A model generated the notes under the pieces. The model ran no database searches. It saw only the letters and a list, made by a program, of their open reading frames with translations, and was not told where the DNA came from. The position numbers and the translations under genes were made by a program. A stretch of DNA of 64,000 nucleotides from Chitinophaga sp. GbtcB8 (GTDB lineage: Bacteria > Bacteroidota > Bacteroidia > Chitinophagales > Chitinophagaceae), in the NCBI RefSeq assembly GCF_019091455.1, contig NZ_JAGXJN010000011.1:118614-182613 (forward strand), in the 5' to 3' direction. Shown here piece by piece: positions 25,337 to 34,158 of this stretch. Every line of letters starts with the position of its first letter. Position 1 is the first letter of the stretch.

Positions 25337-27262
25337 ATGAGCTTATTCAAAAAAATATTTCGCAAAACACCCAGCTGGATCAGTGAGGAGGAGCGCCTGG
25401 CAGTGATAGAACAATCCAGCAAGCAGGTATCACGGGGTGTATTCTTTGCAACCGTGATCATCATCACCTCTTTTTTGCCGGTGTTTATGCTCACCGGGCA
25501 GGAGGGCAAGCTGTTTCACCCGCTGGCCTTCACCAAAACATTTATTATGCTGGTGGATGCGGTGCTGGTGATCACTCTGGCGCCCGTGCTCATCTCTTTT
25601 TTCATGAAGGGAAAGTTCCGGCCGGATAATGCCAACCCCGTAAACCGCCTGCTGGAAAAGATCTACGAGCCGGTGATCCGTTGGGTGCTGCGCTGGCGTA
25701 AGACCACGCTGGCCATTAACATCCTGGCCCTTATTATTTCCATTCCCTTATTAAAAAGTTTGGGTACGGAATTTATGCCGCCGCTGGATGAGCAAAGCAT
25801 CCTGTTTATGCCGGTAACCTTACCGGATGTAAGCAATGCAGAAGCCAAACGTTTGCTGCAGGTGCAGGACAGGATCATACGCACGGTGCCGGAAGTAGAT
25901 AAAGTACTGGGAAAGGCCGGCCGCGCCAGCACAGCCACAGACAATGCGCCCATCAGCATGATAGAAACCATCATCATGCTTAAACCTAAATCACAGTGGC
26001 GCAAAGGGTTTACTAAAAAAGATATCATCAACGAGCTGGATAACAAGCTGCAGATCCCCGGCGTAGTAAATGGCTGGACGCAGCCCATCATTAACCGCAT
26101 TAACATGCTGGCCACCGGCGTGCGTACAGATGTAGGCATTAAAGTGTTCGGGCAAAACCTGGATACCATTGCAGCCGTATCAGCAAAGGTAAAACAGGCG
26201 CTGGAAGGCACCCCCGGTGTGCAGGACCTGTATGTGGAACCGGTTACCGGCGGTAAATATTTAGCTATTAACGTAAAGCGGGATGCCCTGTCCCGCTATG
26301 GCTTAAGTGTGGATGATGTGAACCAAACAGTAGAAGTAGCCCTGGGCGGCGCACCCATTGGTAACACCATTGAAGGCCGCCGCCGTTTCTCCATCAGTGT
26401 ACGGCTGGCGCAGGATTTCAGGAACAGCGTAGCGCAGATCCAGCGTATTCCATTACGCTCTCCTGCCTTTGGTGAAATTCCATTAAGCGAGGTAGCGGAT
26501 GTGCAGTTTGAAGACGGTCCGCCCATGATCACTTCTGAAAATGCCATTCTGCGCGGAGCCGTAATGTTCAATGTACGCGGCCGCGACCTGGGCAGCACCG
26601 TAAAAGAAGCCATTGATAAGATCAACAGTGAAAAGAAAATATTGCCGGCCGGTTATTTCCTGGAATGGAGCGGGCAGTATGAAAACCTTATCCGCGGTAA
26701 GCAAACCCTGATGTGGATAGCGCCGGTAGTGTTGATCATCATTTTCTTCTCACTGTATTTCGCTTTCCACTCCATCCGCGAAGCTTTCCTGAGCCTCATT
26801 ACCGTGCCTTTTGCGCTGGTAGGCGGCGCTTATATTATTTACGCCTGGGGGGTAAATCTTTCAGTAGCGGTGGCAGTAGGTTTTATAGCCTTGTTTGGCA
26901 TTGCAGTGGAAACCGGCATTGTAATGGTCATTTACCTGAACGATGCCATGCAGCAGTTAGTAAAACTAAAAGGCAATAACATTACCAAAGAAGACCTGCG
27001 GGAGTATGTAGTAGCCGGTGCCGCCAGGCGTTTACGGCCTAAGCTAATGACGGTATGCGTATCGCTGTTTGGGTTAGTACCGGTATTGTGGGCCTCTGGT
27101 GTGGGTACGGATGTAATGCAGCCTATTGTGCTGCCTATGATAGGCGGGGTGCTTACCTCCTCCACACACATTTTGCTGGTAACGCCCCTCATTTTTTTAA
27201 TAACAAAAGAATATGAATTACGCAAATACGGTAAACTGGAAGTATATGCTACGCAACATTAG
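25337..27262 (+). CDS. cusA: CusA-like heavy-metal RND efflux pump, C-terminal part (frame-split)
   Basis: A 641-residue frame carrying the rest of the pump. It opens with a cytoplasmic linker (MSLFKKIFRKTPSWISEEERLAVIEQSS), then TM5-TM6 (FFATVIIITSFLPVF), the second porter domain with the CusA-type TEFMPPLDEQSILFMP segment, and TM7-TM12 ending LLVTPLIFLITKEYELRKYG. Methionines in the EFMPP and LFMPVT positions are those expected for Cu+/Ag+ pumps. The ATG lies 2 bases after the stop of the N-terminal part. It may be made by -1 frameshifting as one polypeptide, by reinitiation as a separate half, or represent a homopolymer error. Its end overlaps the TolC-like gene by 17 bases. Confidence 0.9.
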   Translation: MSLFKKIFRKTPSWISEEERLAVIEQSSKQVSRGVFFATVIIITSFLPVFMLTGQEGKLFHPLAFTKTFIMLVDAVLVITLAPVLISFFMKGKFRPDNANPVNRLLEKIYEPVIRWVLRWRKTTLAINILALIISIPLLKSLGTEFMPPLDEQSILFMPVTLPDVSNAEAKRLLQVQDRIIRTVPEVDKVLGKAGRASTATDNAPISMIETIIMLKPKSQWRKGFTKKDIINELDNKLQIPGVVNGWTQPIINRINMLATGVRTDVGIKVFGQNLDTIAAVSAKVKQALEGTPGVQDLYVEPVTGGKYLAINVKRDALSRYGLSVDDVNQTVEVALGGAPIGNTIEGRRRFSISVRLAQDFRNSVAQIQRIPLRSPAFGEIPLSEVADVQFEDGPPMITSENAILRGAVMFNVRGRDLGSTVKEAIDKINSEKKILPAGYFLEWSGQYENLIRGKQTLMWIAPVVLIIIFFSLYFAFHSIREAFLSLITVPFALVGGAYIIYAWGVNLSVAVAVGFIALFGIAVETGIVMVIYLNDAMQQLVKLKGNNITKEDLREYVVAGAARRLRPKLMTVCVSLFGLVPVLWASGVGTDVMQPIVLPMIGGVLTSSTHILLVTPLIFLITKEYELRKYGKLEVYATQH

Positions 27263-28499
27263 AACAGCGCTGTTATTCCTGTGCGGGTTGCCGTTATCAG
27301 CAGCAGCACAGCAGCCGCCGGTGTTATCGCTGGATACCATTTTGCAGCGCATAGAACGTAATAATGTAAAGCTGGATGTGTATGCGCTCAGGGCAGCCTC
27401 TTATGAATACAGCGCCAAAGCCGCTACGGCCTGGATGGCGCCCATGGTAGGCGTGGGTACCTTCATGACGCCTTACCCCGGTGCAAAGACCATGAGCCCT
27501 GCAGAAAAAGGCTCGCTGATGTTCCAGCTGGAACAGGATATTCCCAACACGTCCAAGCTGCAGGCAAAAAAACGTTATATCGAATCACAGGGGAATATTG
27601 AAAAAGCCAGCCGGGAAGTAACCTTAAACGAGCTGAAGGCAGAAGCCAAACGCCTGTACTACACCTGGATTATAGCCACTGCCCGCATACGGGTACTGGA
27701 GCAGAACCAGCAGATCATGGAAACCATGAAAAAGATAGCAGAGGTACGCTACCCCTATAATCAATCACAGCTGGGTAGCATTTATAAAGCAGAAGGCCGT
27801 GTGGCAGAGAACCATAACATGATGCATATGCAGGAGGGGCTGATTGATAAGGCACGGGCATGGCTCAACGCTTTAATGAACCGGCCGGGCACAGAGGCTT
27901 TTGATATTGATACTACCCTGGCGCCGGCCTTTATACCAGCTGCTACCTACGACACCGCCACACTGGCCGCCTCCCGCAAAGATGTACAGAAAATGGATGC
28001 CGGCATCCAGTCCATGCAGCTGAATATTGATGCTATGAAGCTGGGCAAACGCCCTGATTTCAGGTTCCGCTTTGATCATATGCAGCCCCTGGGCACGGGT
28101 ATGCCAAGGGCTTACAGCGTAATGGGAATGGTAAGCATTCCCATTGCACCCTGGGCTTCCAAAATGTATAAGAATGAAGTAAAGGCCATGGAGCTCAATG
28201 TACAATCTATGGAAAAAGAAAAGGCCGGTATGCTGCAGGAAACACAGGGCATGCTGTATGGTATGGAAGCTGAAATTGTATCCATGCAGGAGCACATCCA
28301 TGCCACGGAAAACAAGATACTGCCCACTTTACAGCGTACGCTGGATGCAGATTTTCAAACTTACCAGGAAAATAAGCTGGAGCTGCCGGTGATCATTGAT
28401 GCCTGGGAAGCGCTTACCATGGCCCAATCCGACCTGCTGAATGAAAAATTGAAGTACTATGAAATGATAGTAGCATATGAAAAAGAATTATATCGTTAA
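27246..28499 (+). CDS. TolC/CusC-like outer-membrane efflux protein
   Basis: About 417 residues from the ATG at 27246, which gives a proper signal peptide (MLRNIRTALLFLCGLPLSAAAQ); an upstream in-frame ATG at 27213 adds 11 residues without one. The rest shows long helical repeats typical of the outer-membrane factor family (LNELKAEAKRLYYTWIIATARIRVLEQNQQI; LLNEKLKYYEMIVAYEKELYR). An unusually Met-rich loop (WMAPMVGVGTFMTPYPGAKTMSP) near residues 50-75 fits a copper or silver channel. It overlaps the pump gene before it (17 bases) and the adaptor gene after it (23 bases), so the operon is tightly coupled. Confidence 0.88.
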   Translation: MLRNIRTALLFLCGLPLSAAAQQPPVLSLDTILQRIERNNVKLDVYALRAASYEYSAKAATAWMAPMVGVGTFMTPYPGAKTMSPAEKGSLMFQLEQDIPNTSKLQAKKRYIESQGNIEKASREVTLNELKAEAKRLYYTWIIATARIRVLEQNQQIMETMKKIAEVRYPYNQSQLGSIYKAEGRVAENHNMMHMQEGLIDKARAWLNALMNRPGTEAFDIDTTLAPAFIPAATYDTATLAASRKDVQKMDAGIQSMQLNIDAMKLGKRPDFRFRFDHMQPLGTGMPRAYSVMGMVSIPIAPWASKMYKNEVKAMELNVQSMEKEKAGMLQETQGMLYGMEAEIVSMQEHIHATENKILPTLQRTLDADFQTYQENKLELPVIIDAWEALTMAQSDLLNEKLKYYEMIVAYEKELYR

Positions 28500-29664
28500 C
28501 ATATTCCTTGGTATAACACTGCTGTTAGCAGCCTGCAAACAGCATAAGCCACAGCCGGCACATGACCATGCTGCCATGGAGCACGGTTATACCGTAGATA
28601 GCAGCCTGGCGCCGCTGCTGCAGCCGGTAAATGAGCAGGTAGTGGCGCAGATCAGCTCCATACAGCCGGAACAGCGGGAGGGAAGCATTACCAAAGAGAT
28701 CCAGGGTACTGTAACCTACGATACGCGCAGTGAAACCAGCATTGCCAGCCGGGTAGCAGGCCGCATAGAAAAGCTATATATCAAGTATAATTACCAGCCG
28801 GTAAAAAAAGGCCAGCTGATTATGGAGGTATATTCCCCGGACCTGGTGGCCGCACAGCGGGAATTGCTGTTTATACAGGATGGGGGCGATAACCCTGCTT
28901 TGCTGAATGGCGCCAGGCAACGTTTATTGCTGCTGGGCATGACGGCACAGCAAATAGAACAGGTGATCCGTACCAAACAGCCGCTGTACCGGGTTTCAGT
29001 TTATAGTAACGCTAATGGTTATATTATAGATAAGGCAGCGTCCACACCGGTTGTTGCAACCGCATCTGCACCAGCAGGTGGCGATGGCATGGGAGGGATG
29101 AATACAACGCCGGCTGCACCTGCCGCCAGTACAACCACTTCACCGGTGTTATTAAGAGAGGGGCAATATGTAAGCGCCGGTCAAAATTTATTTACCCTTT
29201 ACAAAGCAGATAAGCTGGTAGGCGAGTTTGCCCTGGAACCCGCCACCGCAGCACTGGTACGGAAAGGTCAGTCTTTATCCATACAAGGCAATAATGATCA
29301 AACTATTACCGGTACCATTGGCCTGGTGCAACCTGTTTTCCGTAACGGGGAAAATTTTACGCTGGTACGGGTATACCTGCAGGGACAGCCCTTTAGCGCC
29401 GGCGCCTTACTGAAAGCCAGTATTCCCCTGGCGGTAAAAAAAGCCTGGTGGCTGCCGGAAGCAGCGGTGTTGCAGCTGGGCCGGCAATCCGTAGTATTTA
29501 AAAAGGAAGGAACGGTTTATAAACCCATTTCCATTGTTACGGGTGTTAAAGCCAACGGGCGTATACAGGTGCCCGATAGTATTGCCGGCTGGAACATAGC
29601 CCGTAATGCTTATTACCTGGTAGATAGTGAAAGTTTTATTAAAGCAGCTGCTACAAACAAATAA
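28477..29664 (+). CDS. CusB-like periplasmic adaptor, lipoprotein (first copy)
   Basis: A 395-residue membrane fusion protein. A lipobox (LLLAACKQ) near residue 20 indicates lipid anchoring to the inner membrane, followed by a His/Met segment (HDHAAMEHG). The core shows the adaptor pattern: IASRVAGRIEKLYIKYNYQPVKKGQLIMEVYSPDLVAAQRELLF (lipoyl half-motif), beta-barrel with GEFALEPATAALVRKGQSL, and the closing PISIVTGVKANGRIQVPDS. A Gly/Met/Ala-rich insert (GGDGMGGMNTTPAAPAA) sits near residue 205. Role: bridges the RND pump and the TolC-like channel and may hand over metal. A second adaptor gene starts 1 base after its stop. Confidence 0.9.
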   Translation: MKKNYIVNIFLGITLLLAACKQHKPQPAHDHAAMEHGYTVDSSLAPLLQPVNEQVVAQISSIQPEQREGSITKEIQGTVTYDTRSETSIASRVAGRIEKLYIKYNYQPVKKGQLIMEVYSPDLVAAQRELLFIQDGGDNPALLNGARQRLLLLGMTAQQIEQVIRTKQPLYRVSVYSNANGYIIDKAASTPVVATASAPAGGDGMGGMNTTPAAPAASTTTSPVLLREGQYVSAGQNLFTLYKADKLVGEFALEPATAALVRKGQSLSIQGNNDQTITGTIGLVQPVFRNGENFTLVRVYLQGQPFSAGALLKASIPLAVKKAWWLPEAAVLQLGRQSVVFKKEGTVYKPISIVTGVKANGRIQVPDSIAGWNIARNAYYLVDSESFIKAAATNK

Positions 29665-29665
29665 C

Positions 29666-30865
29666 ATGAAAAGGAAACACTTTATCAGTTTAATAGCGCT
29701 CCTGCTGTTCTTCACAGCCTGCGGTACAAAAAAAACGGCCGATGCCGGTAAGGCACAAGCCTATACCTGCCCTATGCATCCGCAAATTGTGCAGCACGGG
29801 CCGGGCGCTTGTCCCATTTGCGGCATGGACCTGGTGCCGGCAAGTGAAATGAATAATAAACAGGAGCTGATGCTGAATGAAAGTCAGATTGCATTAGCCA
29901 ACATCACTACCCTGGAAATAGGCAACAGCAACCTGGATAATTACAAGCGTTTGAATGGCAAGCTGGCCATAGACCCGCAGCGCACAGTATACATCAGCAG
30001 CCGGGTAGGGGGCCGTATAGAACAGCTGTATGTAAAGGAAACCGGCGTACCGGTACATAAAGGCCAGCCCCTGTACAAAATATATTCTGAACAATTGGCC
30101 GGTCTGCAGCAGGAATACCTGATTGCCGCCGCACAAACCGCGGCTTTCCCGGACAATGCCCGCTTTAAACAGATTGAAGCAGCCGCCCGCCAAAAGCTGC
30201 TGTTATACGATGTAACTGCACATACCCTTGACCAGCTGAAACAGCAAAAGAAAACAGATCCCTACATTACCTACACCGCTGCCGTAAATGGGGTAGTGGC
30301 AGCCTTACCGGTAAGCGAAGGCCAGTATGTAGCAGAAGGCAACACTGTTATGCAGCTGGAAAATTACGATGCCCTGTGGGTAGAAGCAGATGTATACCCC
30401 GCGGAGCTGAGCCAGGTGAGCATAGGTAAAAAGGTAAAAGTAGCGGTTAGCGGTTGGGAAAACCAGCCCCTGGATATGCAGGTGGATTTTATTACACCTG
30501 CCCTGCAAACCGGCACACAGCTGGCGCAGGTAAGGGGTACCATTCCCAATACAGGGCATCAATGGCAGCCCGGTATGCAGGCCAATATTTACCTGCCTGC
30601 TGCCAGCAGCAGCAATGTGCTGACCTTACCGGTAAATGCCGTGATCCGCGACCAGAAAGGTACGCACGTATGGCTTAAAAAGGGAGGCAACCGTTTTGTA
30701 CCCCGTATAATAAAAACCGGAACAGAGAACGCTGACCAGGTAGAGATCACAGAAGGCTTGCAGGCTGGCGATGCAGTAGTAGTAACCGGCGCTTACCTGC
30801 TGTACAGTGAGTATGTGCTGAAAAAAGGCGCAGATCCATTATCGCATAATACACACAAACACTAA
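29666..30865 (+). CDS. cusB: CusB-like periplasmic adaptor with heavy-metal-binding domain, lipoprotein (second copy)
   Basis: About 399 residues from the ATG at 29666; this start gives the lipoprotein signal (SLIALLLFFTACGTKK) and lies 1 base after the previous stop. Residues about 30-62 form the heavy-metal-binding module YTCPMHPQIVQHGPGACPICGMDLVP common in CusB proteins. Then come the lipoyl half-motif ISSRVGGRIEQLYVKETGVPVHKGQPLYKIYSEQLAGLQQEY and the barrel and membrane-proximal domains (ALWVEADVYPAELSQVSIGKKV; GTENADQVEITEGLQAGDAVV). Two adaptors in one RND operon are unusual though not unique; they may form a mixed hexamer. Confidence 0.92.
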   Translation: MKRKHFISLIALLLFFTACGTKKTADAGKAQAYTCPMHPQIVQHGPGACPICGMDLVPASEMNNKQELMLNESQIALANITTLEIGNSNLDNYKRLNGKLAIDPQRTVYISSRVGGRIEQLYVKETGVPVHKGQPLYKIYSEQLAGLQQEYLIAAAQTAAFPDNARFKQIEAAARQKLLLYDVTAHTLDQLKQQKKTDPYITYTAAVNGVVAALPVSEGQYVAEGNTVMQLENYDALWVEADVYPAELSQVSIGKKVKVAVSGWENQPLDMQVDFITPALQTGTQLAQVRGTIPNTGHQWQPGMQANIYLPAASSSNVLTLPVNAVIRDQKGTHVWLKKGGNRFVPRIIKTGTENADQVEITEGLQAGDAVVVTGAYLLYSEYVLKKGADPLSHNTHKH

Positions 30866-30893
30866 TTTTTTTAACAGATAAACCATTTGATGT

Positions 30894-31421
30894 ATGCTTA
30901 AACAAACTTTGAAAGTACTGGCTCTTAGCTTACTGGCCGCCTGCGGCAACAATGCGGAAAACAAAACAGCGGATAATGCGGAAGATCAATCTACCGTAAC
31001 AGTAGCAGCCGCGCCCGTAAAATTAAAAGATGAAAAAGTGAATAACGTGTACCAGCATTACGTGCACCTCACCACCGCCTTAGTGAACAGCGACAGCACC
31101 GAAGCTAAGAACGCCGGCGCGGCCATTGAAGCAGGCGCTAAAGAATTGCCCGGTGCAGATAGTATCCTTGCCAATGCGAAAAGGATAGCGCAGTCATCTT
31201 CCCTGGAAGAGCAGCGGCAGCAATACATCAGCTTAAGTACTGCCGTAATTGCACTGGTACGGTCAACCGGTGTAAGCAGCGGGGAATTGTATGTGGATTA
31301 TTGTCCCATGGCTAACAATGAAAAAGGCGCCAGCTGGTTATCATCCAGCAAAGACATTAAAAATCCCTATTTCGGTGATGAAATGCTTACGTGTGGAGAG
31401 GTGAAGGAAACGATTAAATAA
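30894..31421 (+). CDS. DUF3347 lipoprotein of the metal efflux operon
   Basis: A 175-residue lipoprotein (lipobox LLAACGNN). The body matches DUF3347: VNNVYQHYVHLTTALVNSDSTEAKNAGAAI, LSTAVIALVRS near residue 120, then the metal-ligand-like VDYCPMANNEKGASWLSSSKDIKNPYFGDEMLTCGEV. Cys and Met residues in YCPMANN and MLTCG probably bind copper. DUF3347 domains occur fused to or beside CusB adaptors. It follows the second adaptor by 28 bases and is the last gene of the operon, ending before a hairpin-prone repeat at 31421-31517. Confidence 0.9.
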   Translation: MLKQTLKVLALSLLAACGNNAENKTADNAEDQSTVTVAAAPVKLKDEKVNNVYQHYVHLTTALVNSDSTEAKNAGAAIEAGAKELPGADSILANAKRIAQSSSLEEQRQQYISLSTAVIALVRSTGVSSGELYVDYCPMANNEKGASWLSSSKDIKNPYFGDEMLTCGEVKETIK

Positions 31422-31517
31422 TGTGCAGATGATAAATGTGCAGATGTGCGGATGAAGTATGCAGCGAAGATCGGGGCAATCCATTTGCACATCTGCATAT
31501 CTGCACATCTACACATC
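31421..31517. repeat. Word-type inverted repeat (GTGCAGAT / ATCTGCAC) between convergent genes
   Basis: Left arm ATGTGCAGATGATAAATGTGCAGATG (from 31421) and right arm CATTTGCACATCTGCATATCTGCACATCT (31481-31517) are inverted and internally repeated. It lies between the rightward DUF3347 gene and the leftward mscS gene and may act as a terminator for both. The same words recur at 44419-44446. Confidence 0.65.
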
Positions 31518-32594
31518 TTTTGTGATCTCTTTCGAGATCTCAGCCCTGGTCTTCGGCAGGCTCTCCGGGTATTTTTCCTGCACAAAAGCAATCATACGCT
31601 CTCTTAAAAAACAGCGCAGGTCAAACGCCTGCCCGGAGTTCACAGCACTGATCAGCAAACGTACTTCCATGGTACGGTCCGTAGCATTGGTTATCTGCAT
31701 TACCTTTACCCGCTTATCCCATAGGGGATGATCTTCCACCAGCCGGAAAAATTCTTCCCGCAAAGCATCCACCGGTGCAGAATAATCGAGGTATAGGAAC
31801 ACGGTGCCCAATATGGCCGATCCTGTGCGGGTCCAGTTCTGAAAAGGTTTTTCAATAAAATAGTTAATAGGTAATATCAGCTTACGCTGATCCCAGATCC
31901 CCAGCACTACATAGGTGAGCGTAATTTCTTCTACACGCCCCCATTCATTTTCCACGATCAGTACATCATCAATACGGATAGGCTGGGTAAAAGCGATCTG
32001 CAATCCCGCCAGGAAATTACCCAGCGACCGCTGCGCGGCAAAACCTACAATAATACCACCCACACCAACACCGGTTAGCAGGCCGGTACCAATTTTACGC
32101 AGGCTGTCAAAGCTCAGTAATACTGCGCACAACACTAATATTATAATAATGGTCACGGCTATTTTTCGTAAGAACTGCAGCTGTGTACGGATCTTGCGTT
32201 CCCGCAGGTTATTGGCCTTGCGCAGGTCATAGGCATGTACAATGTAATCCTCAAAAACTTTAACAATTCCTATCAGCACATACCCAAACGTGATAATCAA
32301 AAGCACCTCTACCGTGGAGCTCAATAGCTTTAGCTGTTTGGGCTGAAGGTCCATAAGCGGCATCATCATGTCTAAAACCAGTACCGGTAAAAAGAAGTTA
32401 ACGGGCCGGCCTAAACGTTTTACAATAGAACGCATCATGGAATAATCTTCCACAGGCGTTTTGGTGGTCTTGTGTATGAACAGCGCCAGTAACCACTTAA
32501 TAATATAACCGGTAATAAGTGCACAGGCCGCTAGTATAATGTTACCAATAAAAGGCGGTAAATGGCTGAGTTGACGTTGTATTAATTCAAGCAT
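31509..32594 (-). CDS. Small-conductance mechanosensitive channel (MscS family)
   Basis: A 361-residue MscS-family channel with three to four N-terminal helices (IILAACALITGYIIKWLLALF; VEVLLIITFGYVLIGIVKVF), a pore helix with the Gly/Ala-rich pattern IGTGLLTGVGVGGIIVGFAAQRSLGNFLAGLQIAFTQPIRIDDVLI, and the cytosolic beta domain starting VENEWGRVEEITLTYVVL. It probably releases osmolytes under hypo-osmotic shock. It converges with the copper operon and is probably unrelated to it. Gap to the divergent baeRF gene is 83 bases. Confidence 0.93.
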   Translation of the reverse strand: MLELIQRQLSHLPPFIGNIILAACALITGYIIKWLLALFIHKTTKTPVEDYSMMRSIVKRLGRPVNFFLPVLVLDMMMPLMDLQPKQLKLLSSTVEVLLIITFGYVLIGIVKVFEDYIVHAYDLRKANNLRERKIRTQLQFLRKIAVTIIIILVLCAVLLSFDSLRKIGTGLLTGVGVGGIIVGFAAQRSLGNFLAGLQIAFTQPIRIDDVLIVENEWGRVEEITLTYVVLGIWDQRKLILPINYFIEKPFQNWTRTGSAILGTVFLYLDYSAPVDALREEFFRLVEDHPLWDKRVKVMQITNATDRTMEVRLLISAVNSGQAFDLRCFLRERMIAFVQEKYPESLPKTRAEISKEITKDV

Positions 32595-32677
32595 GCGTGT
32601 AAAGGTACAAACGATCTCCTTTTTTCAAAACAATTGAATGGTATAGTGTTTGTGCCGCATTCATAAAATGTAGCACT

Positions 32678-33958
32678 ATGGGAAATGTACGCATGCGCCA
32701 CCCCAACCGTAATACGGCAAAAGGTGAGCAGGAGGAACAAACAGCACAGCAGAAATCGCAGAACACCTATAAGCCAGGCGTAGTAATTCAGGCAGAACCA
32801 TTACCGGCCACCCTGGATAGAAATGGCTTTAAAGACCTGGCCCAATACAGGGCAGATCCCTGCATTACCTTATACATACCTACCCACCGTTCCGGTATGG
32901 AAGTAAATGAACGGCAGGATGCTATTTTGTTTAAACAATTACTGCAGCAGGTACAGCAGCAGCTGGTACAAAAAGGTTTATCGGCTGATAAAATAGGATC
33001 TTTATTAAAGCCAGGTTTTGATCTGTACCACGATGAAATTTTTTGGCGGAGCCAGCAACGCGGCTTAGGCGTATTCATTGCAGATAACTATTTTAAGTAT
33101 ATCCAGTTGCCTTTTGAAGTAGGGCAGCAATGTTATATCAATCACTCTTTTCATACCAGTGCATTATTACCACTGTTAAACAGCAAAGAACAGTTTTATT
33201 TGCTGGTGCTGAGCAAGCACAAAGCCACCTTGTATGAGGCAGACACTTTTGGCATGCATAAGGTAGAGGTAGAAGGTATGCCGGATGGTATGTCTGATGT
33301 GATACACTTTGAGGAAAAAGATGATCAGCAGCTGTTCCGCACCGGTGGCTCCGGGGCAGGACATGGCGCAAACTATCATGGCATGGGCTCCGGTACGCCG
33401 GATGATAAGGCCAACATTTCCATGTACCTGGATGAGGTGGAGGAAACCATCTGGAAAGAAGTATTATCTACCAAACATATACCCCTGATGCTGGCAGCAG
33501 TGGATTACATTATTCCCATCTTTAAAAAGCGTACAAAATATAAACATATTGTTGAAGAAACGCTCACTGGCAACTATGAGCATGAAAGCATACCGGTGTT
33601 GTATGAAAAGGCCCGGGAAAAAATGCAGCCTCATTTTAAACAGCATCAGCAGCAGGTCTTAGAGCGTTATGCCAATAACAGCACCAACGGCAATACCTCC
33701 TCTATTCCGGCAGATGTGATCCCCGCCTGTTATTATTCCCAGGCAGATGTGCTGTTTGTAGAAAAAGGTGCGCAATTATGGGGAACATTTAATGAGCAGG
33801 ATAACCAGTTAACCCTGCATAATACCGAACAGCAGGGCGATGAATGCCTGGTAAATGCCGCTGCCGCCAAAGCGGTGGAAACCGGCGCGGAAGTATTTAT
33901 TCTAAATAAGGAAGAAATGCCGGCCAATAGTGCCCTGGCAGCTATAATGCGCTATTAG
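32678..33958 (+). CDS. baeRF-type protein (bacterial eRF1-like domain family)
   Basis: A 426-residue soluble protein. After a basic N-terminal tail (to about residue 55) it has the segment PCITLYIPTHRSGMEVNERQDAILFKQLLQQ typical of the bacterial/archaeal eRF1-like (baeRF) families, then EQFYLLVLSKHKATLYEAD, LDEVEETIWKEVLSTKHIPLMLAAVDYIIPIFKK and TLTGNYEHESIPVLYEKA. These families are related to the release factor eRF1 and Pelota and are suggested to act at ribosomes under stress; no defined activity is established. A Gly/His-rich loop (GGSGAGHGANYHGMGSG) lies near residue 230. A terminator follows at 33982. Confidence 0.75.
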   Translation: MGNVRMRHPNRNTAKGEQEEQTAQQKSQNTYKPGVVIQAEPLPATLDRNGFKDLAQYRADPCITLYIPTHRSGMEVNERQDAILFKQLLQQVQQQLVQKGLSADKIGSLLKPGFDLYHDEIFWRSQQRGLGVFIADNYFKYIQLPFEVGQQCYINHSFHTSALLPLLNSKEQFYLLVLSKHKATLYEADTFGMHKVEVEGMPDGMSDVIHFEEKDDQQLFRTGGSGAGHGANYHGMGSGTPDDKANISMYLDEVEETIWKEVLSTKHIPLMLAAVDYIIPIFKKRTKYKHIVEETLTGNYEHESIPVLYEKAREKMQPHFKQHQQQVLERYANNSTNGNTSSIPADVIPACYYSQADVLFVEKGAQLWGTFNEQDNQLTLHNTEQQGDECLVNAAAAKAVETGAEVFILNKEEMPANSALAAIMRY

Positions 33959-33981
33959 TACATGCATATAGATTAGGGATG

Positions 33982-34016
33982 GCCGGTGTTACTGAGTGAA
34001 CACCGGCTTTTTTTTT
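33982..34016 (+). terminator. Rho-independent terminator after the baeRF-type gene
   Basis: GCCGGTGTT (33982-33990) pairs with AACACCGGC (33999-34007), 8-base loop, then nine T residues (34008-34016). Confidence 0.9.
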
Positions 34017-34032
34017 ATAATTAATTATTAGC

Positions 34033-34040
34033 TATTTTCG
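34033..34040 (+). promoter_or_regulatory. Possible -7 box of the tnaA leader transcript
   Basis: TATTTTCG resembles TAnnTTTG with one change (T to C) and lies 7 bases before the leader ATG at 34048. The same TAnnTTCG variant occurs before the helicase gene at 57902. Confidence 0.35.
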
Positions 34041-34047
34041 CAGCAGT

Positions 34048-34086
34048 ATGAACCTTTGGAAAAATATCATTAAAAGCCCTACCTGA
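34048..34086 (+). CDS. Candidate tryptophan-sensing leader peptide upstream of tnaA
   Basis: A 12-codon reading frame, MNLWKNIIKSPT, ending in TGA, 122 bases before the tnaA start. It has a single Trp (residue 4) and a Pro next to the penultimate position (residue 11). In enterobacteria tnaA is controlled by the TnaC leader, which also holds a key Trp, a Pro at the end and a UGA stop; free tryptophan stalls the ribosome there. The peptide here is shorter and the Trp-Pro spacing differs (7 versus 12), so homology is not claimed. Position and composition are the evidence; chance occurrence is possible. Confidence 0.4.
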   Translation: MNLWKNIIKSPT

Positions 34087-34103
34087 TCCCGCCCGGTTCT
34101 GTA

Positions 34104-34158
34104 ACTCCCTTTTTCTTATTACCCAATTATATAAACCGCTCCGCCAGGGAGTAGCGGT
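34104..34158 (+). promoter_or_regulatory. Possible folded element between the leader and tnaA
   Basis: ACTCCCT (34104-34110) is complementary to AGGGAGT (34146-34152), and ACCGCT (34135-34140) is complementary to AGCGGT (34153-34158). The order is A-B-A'-B', so the two helices would form a pseudoknot or alternate with each other. It lies 17 bases after the leader stop and 50 bases before tnaA. Confidence 0.4.

Noticed and set aside
25325..25339. Simple pseudogene call for the pump
   Set aside because: Both parts are otherwise intact, the break lies exactly at a slippery A7 run with a restart ATG 2 bases later, and the surrounding operon is tightly packed; decay is possible but not the best reading.
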